A stretch of 64,000 nucleotides of DNA, taken from the NCBI GenBank assembly GCA_021018995.1, contig CM037590.1, forward strand, positions 84,662,097 to 84,726,096, written 5' to 3'. The first letter of the stretch is position 1. Each line of letters opens with the position of its first letter. Made by a program: the position numbers and the translations under genes. The notes beneath the pieces are model-generated. The model saw only the letters and a program-made list of their open reading frames with translations, was not told where the DNA came from and did not search any database. Shown in pieces: positions 1 through 10,187 of this stretch. The stretch is from Chloranthus sessilifolius. Its lineage: Eukaryota > Streptophyta > Magnoliopsida > Chloranthales > Chloranthaceae.

Positions 1-204
1 TAAGCTTAGTACTGGTTTGCACACTATGTTTCTTGTTGTCAGCTGATTGGTTTGATAAGTATACATGCATGATTTAGGTATTAATTTTTGGCATTCAATG
101 TCTTGAAACTTCTCAAATTTGAAAGATCAAAAGTGGACTGATACTCTATTTGTTGAAAATTGATTTGATCATGCTTGCACTTGTATTAACTGTTTCATTG
201 AGAA

Positions 205-335
205 GTTTGTGGGTATCTTCACTGAAACCCCTCAAGAGACTTCACTCCTCCACTAGGGATCACCTAAGGGATTAAATGGCTTGATGCATAAGCTAAATAC
301 ATCCGTGCTCCCTACGAAAGTGACATTTAAATTTT
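205..335 (+). other. Conserved Athila 3' UTR block (copy in D)
   Basis: This stretch of about 130 bases (GAGACTTCACTCCTCCACTA, then a GATCACCTA stretch and CTACGAAAGTG) is nearly the same in Athila B (35517-35640) and Athila A (39774-39905, minus), although most surrounding UTR sequence has drifted. It lies 65-200 bases before the polypurine tract. AGGAG and CTCCT in B can pair across ACTTCA. A cis-acting role in RNA processing or reverse transcription is inference. Confidence 0.7.
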
Positions 336-386
336 TAGAGTAGTTGTTTATATTTTACTTTGCTCGAGGACTAGCAAAGATTAGGT

Positions 387-399
387 TAATTTGAGGGTG
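387..399 (+). other. Polypurine tract of Athila D
   Basis: A short G-rich run (TTTGAGGGTG) directly precedes the LTR start. The same place in B and A carries TTTGGGGGTG. It would prime plus-strand DNA synthesis. Confidence 0.6.
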
Positions 400-744
400 T
401 GTTAAGCACTGAAAAATGCTATTTTTTACCTCTTAACCTAACCTTTACTACTCCTTGGAGCCATTTAATAATCCTCTTTTGAGTTTGTTTTATAGTTAAG
501 AATAAATTTACAGCTTAGTGCAACAGTCATGTTTTGGAGTCAAAGAAGAGAGGGATTTACAGCCAAGGGCTGTAGCTGATGGAAGAACAAAGGATACACC
601 AGGGTGGCACACACCATCGTGACTATTTTGACTGCTAAGGTGGGCCCTAGAAGTCAGATGGATGAAAGAAAGATGGGCCAAGCAGAGAACACTGCTACAG
701 CAGCATGTGCACTGTAACAGAGAAGAGAAATGTTGAGCACGCAT

Positions 745-1200
745 AGCCCTCGCACAGTTCAGTTTGGCATGCAAAGATCCCTCACGCAGCTCTCACTTAG
801 CTCAAGCCTGTAGCAGTAAAAGAGCTCGCACAATGCACTACAACAGACTTAAAGATCGCACACATCTCGCGCAGCTCATGAGGAGAGAGAGTCCCAAAAG
901 TTTTTCTTGTGAAGACTCGTGAAGACCCCGCACACTTCAAAGATAGAGCCAGCCATGCGAGATGTGCATCCCATCCTGGCAAGCAACCTCGCGCATCTTT
1001 AAGTTCATCCTCGTGACAGCCTGGTGAGACGCAATGCAGCCAAGCGAGATCCTCGCTACTTGAGCCACCTGGAGCACAATCTGTGCGAGCTATGTTACTC
1101 AATATAAAAGGGAACTAGTGAGGCTCATTCAACTGCAAGATCAACCACGCGACAGCTTCGCGAGAGGCTAAATTACAGCACTCATCCACGCGAAGCTCAG
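745..1200 (+). repeat. CGCGCAG-type motif cluster in U3 of the D LTR
   Basis: Variants of CTCGCGCAGCTC and TCGCACAGTTC recur at irregular spacing (for example near 750, 785, 825, 865, 985 and 1165). The same motif type fills the U3 of Athila B and an internal region of B. Spacing is too irregular for a simple satellite. Confidence 0.6.
1103..1110 (+). promoter_or_regulatory. Putative TATA box of the D LTR
   Basis: TATAAAAG lies about 700 bases into the LTR, at the 3' side of the motif cluster. Position and sequence fit a Pol II LTR promoter; transcription is inferred. Confidence 0.55.
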
Positions 1201-1830
1201 GATCCCCACTTCTCAGTCCATACATAGGGACACTTTGGGGATTTCCCAACTTCTAGGGCACACATCCTGAGGTTCTAACCTATTTCCCACTTCTCGAGGC
1301 ATCCAAGGGTCATAATTGAGCCATGTCTTCAAGCAACAATTAGGGTTTTTCCCTTTTGTTTTCTTATTAGCCAAGGCAGTAAGAGACTTTGTATATAAGC
1401 TATGCTCATAGCTGAAATAAACATCTGATCTTCAACCAAAATTGGCTGTGAGCTCGAAAGTGCCTAGGTTATTAGGGTTGGAGTTAGATCATTCATTTTT
1501 CTTTTCTTCTTCCTTAGCTCAACATTTGCTGGCTAAGATCTTTTGTAAGTAGATAGTTTATGTTAGTTTGCAATGGGTTTTATGTGAACTTGGGGGTTGA
1601 TTTGAGCTTCTGCACTGGCTGTTGCCTTGAGGGCAGGCATTATATGTTTCCTTTTCATCAATGCAATGCCATTCTTATAGATTAATTGAATCTATATATT
1701 TTTTATATTTTGCACATGAATTTCTATGGGTTTGATGTACCCATGGTTGCTTGAGCTTGTAGCCTTGCAAGCATGGTGGCAGCAACAGTTATCCTATTCT
1801 ATTTCATCACCTGTGAGGAAGATAACCTCT

Positions 1831-2380
1831 GGGATAGCCTGTGACCATTTAAATGGATCGACTATAGCCCTAAGGCTGGTCTAAATCACAGATCTGAGAT
1901 AGATTCTTCTTCTCTGCACTTGAGCTTGTAGCCAAGTGAGAGATAGTTGTAGATCCAAACTCCCCTTTGTGTTGTAATGCCATTTTTAGATTTTAGATAT
2001 AATATTCTAGTAGAGATTGTAAACTTGTGAGCTAGGTCATTGCAGGCCTTTTGTAGTAATGATCAGCTGAGTCTAAGTACCCATTCAACCTCTGATTATC
2101 TATGGTTTCCACTAGATTTTCAAGGGTTGTTAACTCCTATGAATGCATAAGTTTGTAGCCTTTTAAACATAGTGTCTATAATGGTATTCATGTTCTGATT
2201 AATTTATTGGTTGGAGAAAATCCTTAGGATAGTCTGTGACTATTTAAGTGGATAAATTATAGCCATAAGATCAATCCATTCCCTTAGATTAGATTAATTT
2301 TCTAAGTTTAATCCATGTGATTTGATCATCTCCCTAGGATAATCTGTGACCATTTAAGTGGAGAGATTATAGCCTTAAGA
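1831..2380 (+). repeat. Three Athila hairpin boxes in the D LTR
   Basis: Copies start at about 1831, 2226 and 2335. Each centres on CTGTGACCATTTAAGTGGA or a close variant, flanked by arms that pair. In the third copy ATAATCT pairs with AGATTAT. Each copy sits inside a larger module with TGTAGCC blocks. The same box occurs in the solo LTR at 5003-8911 and in the A and B LTRs. Confidence 0.7.
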
Positions 2381-2832
2381 GAGCAGTCTAATTCACAAGG
2401 GTTGATTTGGATTCCTCTACCATGCAGATGTGCTTGTAGCCATCTGAAGGATCACTACAGAGTCACCTCTAGATCTAAGTTGCACAACTGACTTAATCTT
2501 AGCTGCATACTTCTCATCATTTTACCTTTATTTTATCACACCATCAACACCTTCTTTAAAACCCTTTCTATAGTATAGACTACCTTTTATTTCTTAGTTT
2601 TTGTTTTAGTTGTGACAACCCCAAAAACTCCCTTTCTTTAGGATTTCCGGATCTGTAGTCAGATCTGGAGGCCTACTAAATAACCCTTGTGGTTCTAGAT
2701 CATCCATCCCTGTGGGGCAAACTCTTACTTTCAAAACTTGCTACATCTCATTCACCTTTATTTCCTGTCAGATTTTTAACCACCCATTGTATAATAAAAA
2801 TTCTGCAGACACAAAGTCAAACCAACAATGTG

Positions 2833-4657
2833 ATGAGAAAGCAGACCCCTCAGTTATTCGTATCGTTGGGGAATTCGTTGATGTTTTTTCAAAAGATTTG
2901 TTTGGACTTTCACCTAACCGAGAAGTAGAGTTCGAGATTGATTTTGCACATGGTACCTTGTCGATTGCGAAAGTTTCGTACTGAATGGAACTAGCAGAAT
3001 TGAAAGAGTTAGAAATTCAATTCCGTGAATCTTCTGATAAGGGATTTAACCACCTTAGTGAGTCATCATGGAGAGCACTGACCTTATTCGTAAAGAAGAA
3101 AGATGGCTCGATGAGACTTTATATTGACTACCGACAGGTAAATAATGTCACCATGAAAAATTAATACATTCTTCCTCGTATCGATGACCTATTTGATTAG
3201 CTATAGGGTGCTACATAGTTTTTGAAGATAGACCTTAGGTTTAGATATCATTAGTTGAAAGTCAGAGTAGAAGATATTTCGAAGACTGCTTTTAGGACAA
3301 GGCATGTGCACTACGAGTTCCTCGTCATGCCTTTTGGACTCACAAATGTGCCTGTCGTATTATGGATCTGATGAATCGTGTATTCAGAGAGTTTCTCTAT
3401 AAGTTTGTCGTTGTATTTATTGATGATGTCCTTATCTATTCTCACGTGTAAGAAGCTCATAAGGACCACCTTCGTATTATACTACAGACTCTTCGTGAGC
3501 ACAAATTGTATACGAAATTGAGCAAGTGTGAGTTTTGGCTTGAGAAAGTATCTTTCTTGGGTCACGTGATTTCTGCTGCAAGGATTTCGGTGGATCCATC
3601 AAAGGTTGAAGCTATTGTGAATTAGCAAATGTTGAAGAATGTCATCGAAGTGAGAAGTTTTCTCGGCTTAGCCAGAAATTATCGTAAATTTATAGAGAGA
3701 TTCTCTCATTTGGCACTACCACTCACTATGCTAACTCGTAAGAATAACAAATTTGTGTGGACCTATCAATGTGAGCAAAATTTTAATTTATTGAAGCAGA
3801 AGCTTACGACAGCTCCCATTCTCACTTTACCTTCTGGACCTGGTAATTATGAAGTTTACACGGATGCTTTGCGCTAGGGACTTGGATATATGTTGGAGCA
3901 ATGTAAGAGGGCCATTGCCTATGGATTGAGACAGCTGAAGCCATATGAGAAGAATTATCCGGTTCATGATCTAGAACCAAGCAGCCCCTTAGATCCCAAA
4001 GTTTCAAAGATTATGGTACTGTTAGCCGAGGGCCCTAAACTGAACTTTTCTATGCACATTGATGGGACCCTCCTTTTTTGAGATAGATTGTATGTTCCTG
4101 ATATTGCAACCTTGCGAAACGAGATTCTCAAGGAAGCACATAAATTTGCATATTTGGTGCACCCTGATAGCACGAAGATGTACCACAATATTCAAAACTA
4201 TTATTGGTGGCCGAAGATGAAGAGAGAGATTGTTGAATACGTCTCCAAGTGTCTCGTATGCTAGTAGGTGAAAGTTGAACATCAGAAGCAAGCTGGTCTT
4301 TTGCAGGCTTTACCGATTCTCGAGTGGAAGTGGGAGAACATCTTTATAGATTTTATAGTTGGACTCCTGAGAATTTCAAAGATGCACAACGCCATCTGGG
4401 TTATTGTAGATCGATTGACCAAGTCGGCACACTTCCTAACTTTCAAGAATACCGATAGTGGGGATAGACTTGCTGAGACATATTTGAAGGGACTAGTCAA
4501 CATTCATGGGGTTCTTGTAAGCATTTTATCGGACAGAGACACGAAGTTCACCTCTGAGCATCGAAGGAAATTTTAGGAAGCAATGGTTACGAGACTCAAT
4601 TTCAGTACAACCTTCCATCCAGAAATCGACGGTTAAACCGAACGAGTTAACTAGATT
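2833..4657 (+). pseudogene. pol: Tekay pol, 5' piece: RT, partial RNase H, IN core (broken)
   Basis: The reading frame gives VDVFSKDLFGLSPNREVEFE at 2878-2937, then the RT finger and palm ([20 protein letters not shown]), the catalytic motif FIDDVLIYS at about 3415-3441, SFLGLARNYRKF in the connection region, and the start of RNase H (YTDA; AIAYGLRQLKPYEKNYPVHD). RNase H stops after the HDLE motif at about 3975 and the frame resumes in the spacer before IN, so about 100 or more residues of RNase H are deleted. IN follows with its zinc-binding segment (YWWPKM...KCLVC), DFIVGL and LSDRDTKF. There are more than ten in-frame stops and at least one frameshift near 3355. The copy ends at TERVN, where the Ogre element entered. 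Confidence 0.9.
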
Positions 4658-5869
4658 TGTGCAACCATAGGATTTTTGATGATCCCACCACGACAATGTA
4701 CTCGCTAACAAAATAGAGTCGCCACCCGAAGCTTTTGGTGTCCCGGGATACCTAGTTCATTTTTATGAGCACCGAAGTGCTAAAAATATGACTCTGAATC
4801 CGGTCCACACCAAAGGATCTTGGGTAGGGGCTTCCGTTATCGATCGGGAAGGTGTTAGGCACCCGATCAACCCACTTAACACGGTCTCTACTAATGGCCA
4901 ACAAAAAAATAAAGTAAAAGAAAAAAAATGGCTTCCTCTTGCCCAAATGGGCCTTAAATCCTATTTGTGCCCCTCCGTTCCTACCAAAAATTCAGCGGCA
5001 TATGTTAAGCACTGATTTTTGCCACTTTCTACACCTTTAAACCTGGCTTTTGCTAGGACTTAGAGTATTTTATATTTATTTTTAGTGTTGTTTTGCAGCA
5101 AAGAGATAATTTTGTCCTTAGTGCAGTTTTCTAGGAAAAAAGGCCATTTAGAGGAGTTTTGGGATCGAGCAATAGCTGGGAATGAGATGGTGCTATGTCT
5201 GATGATGAGGAAGCAAAAATAACAACTCGAGATAAAGGAAAGTTGCAACAAATAGCTCAGCAGCACATGGGATCAAGCAACAATGTGCATATTAGAACAA
5301 TGGAAGGGAAGAAGCCTTCAACCTAGCAATCTTGTGCACTCCAAAGCTGTCAAATTGCACCACCAAGCTGCAGCCCAAGTCTTGCAAAGTGCAGCAGACA
5401 ACCTATAGACAACATCATTGCCGCCATCAGCATTTAGAACTGCTTCAGCCCTGCACTTTCAGTCTTCAAAGCTTCAGAACATGTTGAGTAGAGTTGCACC
5501 CATGCAGCAATAATGCGTAGTTCAACCCTCCATGTTGCACCTTTTCGAACAGTTGCATTTATATATACTTACATATATATCGAACGCACAGTTTAGCAAT
5601 ACATGGCAATGTGCACACTAGCTTCAGTTGCAAAGCACAAGTGGTCTACATTCAGCAAGCTGACATTCCATCCTATTAAACAGTTGCAGCAGCAATATGG
5701 TCGGGCATGTGAGTTAAAGGAGAGCTACAGTAGTGGACCTTGTGCACATTAAATGGCTGGGTGCACACTGAAGAAGAGCTGGTTGCAGTCGAAGGGGTGT
5801 TGTAATTCTTAAAGCAGTTCAGTAGGACTACTCCAGCACCCCTCGAATGGAGCTGATATTAAAGACAAG

Positions 5870-7350
5870 AACCTGTCGAATGGTCCTTCACTTATTCAGC
5901 CAACCTGACGAGAAATAGTTTCTATTGCAGCTCTCTACCTCTCGATCAGCATGGTTTTCCCTCCATACTAGCATCCATCCACCTATCGAGCAGATCAAAG
6001 GGATGGAACCTATCGACAGCTTTACACCTTAAGTCCCCAACCTGAATCTGTCGACTTCTTTATAAGGAGCATAGTAGGACCTATCGACAACTCCATTTAG
6101 ATGCAAGATAATCCTGTCGACAGCTTGGGGCTGCAGCTAGCCCATCCTCACGATAGCTTCACCATGCAGCCAGCCAACCTCACGACTTGTATTCCTCATC
6201 AAACCTGTCGAAGAGTAGCTGCTCCAACCTATCCTTGAACCATTCGACAGGTACACCTGCAGATCCTATCGAATGGTGGCAGATCTGCAGCCTTCCATCC
6301 TATCGAATACTCCAACTCAGCTGCAGCCTTGCATCTCTTCAATCCTATCGAATTCTGCAACCTTCAAACCTGTTGAATGGATGAGCTACACACCTTCCAA
6401 TCCTGTCAAAAGGATCCCTTAAAGCTGCAGCAATGCAGCTGCCATCCTATCGAATGGTTCAAAATTACAAAATAAGCTTCTTAGCTTCCCTGCATGCAAA
6501 GCTCCAGCTACAAGCCAGACCATAGCAGCTGTTGACCGCTTAAATGTCCGAATCTGTCGAGACGCCCAACCTGCAGCACTCCTCTAACCTCTCGATGCGC
6601 GTTCAAGATCCTATCCGACCATCTAGACTAGTAGAACCCTTGCTAAAATCCCACACATTCCAACACCTGGTCTTGTACCCGTCATCTTAAACCTCACGAC
6701 AGCAATGGCAGCAGACCTTCCTTGTCAAGCAGATGTAGCCTCCAAGCTGCAATCCATCAAGTTGCACACAGCTCATCCCCACAAGAAACATGCTGGAGCT
6801 CCCAAGCCTTGCAGCCCACAATCCTATCGAACTACAGCAGCCCACAAAGTTGTAGCCACGCAGAGTTTCAGCTGCAATTCACACCATAAAGCCCTTTGAC
6901 CGACTAAATATCTCAATCCGTTGAGATGCCCAACCTCCGGCTTTCTCCAATTTGCCGATGTGCAATCAAGATACTATCCAACCGTCGATTGCTCAGATAG
7001 CGCCTCATCTGGTGCTTTATGTGCAGCTGCATACAGGTTTATATATATATACTCCTTGCAAGTTTTAGCTACAAAATCAGGCCATAAAGCCCGTTGACCG
7101 CCTAGATATTTCAACCTATCGGGAAGTCCAACCTCCAGCCTACTCCAAACCTGTCGAGATGCAGTCAAGATCCTATCCAACCATCGAATTCTCAAAAACC
7201 CCTCAAACCTGGCGTCTTAAGTGCAGCTGTAGTTATATATATATATATACTTCTTGTTTGAGCCTCCCATTGCAACCTATCGAAGGGTTCTTTGGACTGA
7301 AAATTAGAACCCATCGAATGGTTCATGTGGCTGCAGCTCCACCTATCGAA
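5870..7350 (+). repeat. AACCTRTCGAA motif array in the solo LTR
   Basis: I count roughly thirty copies by eye of AACCTGTCGAA / ATCCTATCGAAT variants, most separated by 20-60 bases of unrelated, often CTGCAGC-containing sequence. On top of this, a block of about 130 bases (GACCGCCTA ... TCAAGATCCTATCC) occurs three times, at about 6510, 6880 and 7075. The same motif fills the U3 of the Athila A LTRs and an internal region of A. Confidence 0.75.
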
Positions 7351-7824
7351 ATACTTCAAGCCTATTCTTTCAAGCTTCAGCCATGAGATCTAACATCAGC
7401 AGTTTAGTAAAACAGGGCCCATTCAGGGGTGTTTTGGTGACAAACAACAGAGGTACATTGGGATGTTTTTAAAAATAATTACAGCAGGTGCATTTTGGTG
7501 CATCCAAGAATAATTTGTGGGCAATCACTTGAGGTGTGCAACTAGAAAAAGGGGCAGCTTAGGCCCATTTTGTGGACACCAAGTTGAGCAGAAGGTATTT
7601 TTAGTAAACAAGGGCAAATTGGGAACTCCAATGCACAGGAAACCTTGCATATGGGTGTGAGCTAATTTTTGGCGGGAATGCAAGTTAGCTTCAGCTGGGC
7701 ACAAATAAAACCAGATCCTTATCTTTTCTCTGATTGGTCGAAACTTTTAAACAGGGAGTAAGCTTAAACTGAAATCCTCTCCTCTGATTGGCTGCAATCT
7801 AAAGCACAAGGATCAATGCACACT

Positions 7825-7832
7825 TATAAATA
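7825..7832 (+). promoter_or_regulatory. Putative TATA box of the solo LTR
   Basis: TATAAATA lies about 470 bases after the motif array, the same order as in the A and B LTRs. Confidence 0.55.
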
Positions 7833-8341
7833 CCCATCAATTTTGCTGTTTTTCTTCAACAAGGAAAGTAGGAATAAAGGAATAGCCTGAGTTCTTCTTA
7901 GCTCATTTAGGTTTAGTTTAGGTTTTTATTTTCCTTTTTCTCTTCCCCCTTCTCTCTCTAATCCAGCCTGTTGGATTAGATCTAGATAGCAGCTCAGATC
8001 TGGTTTGTAATTGTAATTTCGGTATGAAGAAATGTGGATCGATGCACAGACTACAGATCTGGGAATAATTTTATTATAAGTTGTTTTGTTTGAAGTAATA
8101 AATTGTTGATTTTAAAGCTTAGTTAAATCTAAAGATCTTGTGGTCCCATTAGATTCTCGATTGGATTTGTGTAGAGGAGTTTGTTAATCAGCTCACCCAC
8201 TTAATTGGTAGATCTCTTGATGACCATCTGATTTCCCTGAGTTTGACATGCTTGTGGGTGTCTGTGCCTGTGGCCTTGCATCCAAGCATCTGTAGTGATT
8301 ATCTTGTTCTAATCGAAGCCATCAGAATGGAGGAAATCTAT

Positions 8342-8460
8342 TGGATGATCTGTGACCATTTAAGTGGACAGATCATAGCCATAGGACCAATCCAAATCAG
8401 GGATGGAGGAAATCTATTGGATGGTCTGCGACCATTGAAGTGGACAAATCATAGCCATAA
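8342..8460 (+). repeat. Two Athila hairpin boxes in the solo LTR
   Basis: The first copy (8342-8388) has a perfect 9-base stem, ATGATCTGT with ACAGATCAT, then CCA with TGG around the loop TTTAAG. The second (8418-8460) is a weaker version of the same box. Confidence 0.75.
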
Positions 8461-9287
8461 GATCAATCCAAACCACCAGTCTAAATCAGATTCTTATACC
8501 TTGCATTTGTGATTGTAGCTAAATGAAGGATGGCTGCATATCCTCATATCTTGATCTGTTTTGCAATGAAACTCAGGCCCTGACTGTTTATTTCTCACCA
8601 TTTGATCTTTATTTTTCCATCTATCTTCCTCCATCTTTTAGTTTAGTTTTATTTTTGTTTTGTAGAATTAGATCTAGTGACACCCGAAAAGCTCTCTTTC
8701 TTAGAATTACGAGATCTGTAGTCAGATCTGGAGGTCTACTATACACCTTCTAAGTTTAGATCACTACTCCCTGTGGGACAAACTCTTACTTATTAAAAGT
8801 TGCTACAAAGGACCTTGTATCTTGCAGGTCTAGGATATTTTAGATGTGCTAAATCCATCCCCTGTATTACTATCATTACACAATAAATCAGCACACTGAA
8901 ATTCCCCAACAACGTAACAGCACAAATGGGAGGATGGGAAGACCTAACAGAGATAGGAGAAGAAAGGGGAGAGCCGGAGCCCTCGGGCCCTTGTAGCACC
9001 GTAGGAGAGCCTTGCGTGGCTTGCTTTGATGAGCTCTTGAAGGCTTTGTATGGTATGAAATAGGGCTCTAACTCCTAAGACTTGGAGCTAAGAGGTAGAG
9101 AAGGGAGGCTAGGGGATCACACATACCTAGGCTAAGGGTTTTGGATGCAAGAACAAGCTTGAAATGAGGTTGGGAGATTATGAAATTTAGGTGAAAATAG
9201 TGCACAAAAGAGAGAAAAAACTTCTCACTTTGAGCTCTTTCTCTCTTAAGCAAATTTCTCAACCCCTAAACCAAGGGGTGGGGGTCT

Positions 9288-9296
9288 CTATTTATA
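9288..9296 (-). promoter_or_regulatory. Putative TATA box, Ogre 3' LTR
   Basis: The minus strand reads TATAAATAG; the same sequence is at 51868-51876 in the 5' LTR. It lies about 880 bases from the LTR start, after the palindrome cluster. Confidence 0.55.
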
Positions 9297-9587
9297 GGAA
9301 ATGGGTGGGTTAGGAGGGTGTTTAGATGCTAATTAGGAATTAGTTAAGATTAGGAATTAGGTAATCTAACATCTAAGGTTTCCTAGGATTTTTGGAGCCT
9401 TGAAATGTGGGAGAAGGTCCTCTAATGGTGGATGATAAGGTGAGGCTTTAGGCCACTTAATGGGTTACAAATAGGGTATAGAAGGGTGCAACAGAACTAT
9501 CAAAACACACCCCAAAGGTCAAGGTGGTCAACAAGTCAAACTCTAATAACGAATTTCAAGACAAAAAGACAGGGTTACTATTCATAT

Positions 9588-9769
9588 GCCTGGCACAACT
9601 AATAGTTGCGCCAGGCAAATGTATAGTAAAACAGTGCTGAACAGTGCCTTGGAAGTTGCCTCGCTAGGGTGGGGTCCACTTTAATACTGGCACAATTATT
9701 AGTTGTGCCAGGTTTAAATTCTGGGAAAATAGCCTAAAGTATAATTGGCGTAACTATTAGTTGCGCCAA
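9588..9769 (-). repeat. Ogre palindromic motif cluster, 3' LTR
   Basis: Three palindromes built from TGGCGCAACT and its complement around TA lie at about 9588-9616, 9687-9712 and 9744-9769. They are imperfect because of transitions at CpG. On the minus strand they lie upstream of the LTR TATA box at 9288-9296. Five copies occur in the other LTR and four in the leader. Confidence 0.8.
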
Positions 9770-10171
9770 ATCCCAAGGGGGGGCCCACTTTAAATTACTC
9801 CTTTGCCCTCCGGGTTCAAACTGTCATATCTTTCGATGTATAATTCCAATTGGGGCGATTCTTAGACCGTTGGAAAGTTGACGACTTCTACTTTTTAATG
9901 GTATAAGATTTGATCATAGTAAAAGGCTATAGCTAGTTTTAGTGTACCACTCTTTTTCCAAGGCTCGGAAGGTTAGGTTTAGGTTCAGAACGGGTTCTAA
10001 GGGTTAGGATTGATTTCTAAAAGTTAGGGGCAGGTCCCGAGGGGATCTAGGGTGACTCCTAAAGGTTTGGGGTGATTCCTAAGGGTTCCATACATGCCAT
10101 CAAAAGCTTGGGAATGCGCTGCTCTCGAAATGTGCTTCGATCAGGCCTTGGGTCAAATTTGGGTGTCTACA

Positions 10172-10187
10172 GATGCCCCTCTTTGGC
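10172..10187 (-). other. Polypurine tract of the Ogre element
   Basis: On the minus strand CCAAAGAGGGGCATC precedes the LTR start TGTAGACACCC, a typical Ogre/Tat arrangement for the plus-strand primer. Confidence 0.8.

Larger units (their letters stand above)
1..2827 (+). mobile_element. Athila-type LTR retrotransposon D, 3' end only
   Basis: The first 399 bases match the 3' untranslated region of Athila B (about 35290-35685) and, in reverse complement, of Athila A (about 39712-39950). They are followed by a polypurine tract and a full LTR that starts TGTTAAGCACTG and ends AAACCAACA. Immediately after the LTR the sequence becomes Tekay pol, so D was inserted into the Tekay element; the expected TSD is ATGTG (2828-2832), but its partner lies left of the window. 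No coding part of D is visible. The orientation follows from the polypurine tract preceding the LTR. Confidence 0.85.
400..2827 (+). repeat. 3' LTR of Athila D
   Basis: The LTR is 2428 bases long, begins TGTTAAG and ends AACA, as do the other Athila LTRs in the window. It shares the general plan of the B LTR: a motif cluster (745-1200), a TATA box (1103-1110), hairpin boxes (1831-2380), and a conserved terminal block with GATCTGTAGTCAGATCTGGA near 2650. Only one LTR of this family is in the window. Confidence 0.85.
5003..8911 (+). mobile_element. Solo LTR of an Athila-type element, 3.9 kb
   Basis: It begins TGTTAAGCACTG and ends GAAATTCCCCAACA, with the Athila LTR terminal block (AGATCTGTAGTCAGATCTGG near 8710). 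The sides are 4998-5002 GCATA and 8912-8916 ACGTA, both one change from GCGTA, the base sequence at the same place in the intact Ogre LTR (near 51493). There is no primer-binding site, gag or pol, so an LTR-LTR recombination removed the rest. It is 1.5 kb longer than the other Athila LTRs because of an expanded motif region (5870-7350). Confidence 0.85.
4658..10171 (-). repeat. 3' LTR of the Ogre element (with solo-LTR insertion)
   Basis: It aligns with 51148-52820 from end to end except for 5003-8911. Without that insertion and its duplicated site it is about 1.6 kb. The two LTRs differ visibly (for example at the first 30 bases), so the insertion is old. In minus orientation the TATA box is at 9288-9296 and three motif-3 palindromes lie upstream of it at 9588-9769. 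Confidence 0.9.

Noticed and set aside
5870..7350. Array of short repeats resembling a CRISPR array
   Set aside because: The repeated unit is only about 10 bases, variable, and spacers are irregular; plant retroelement context.
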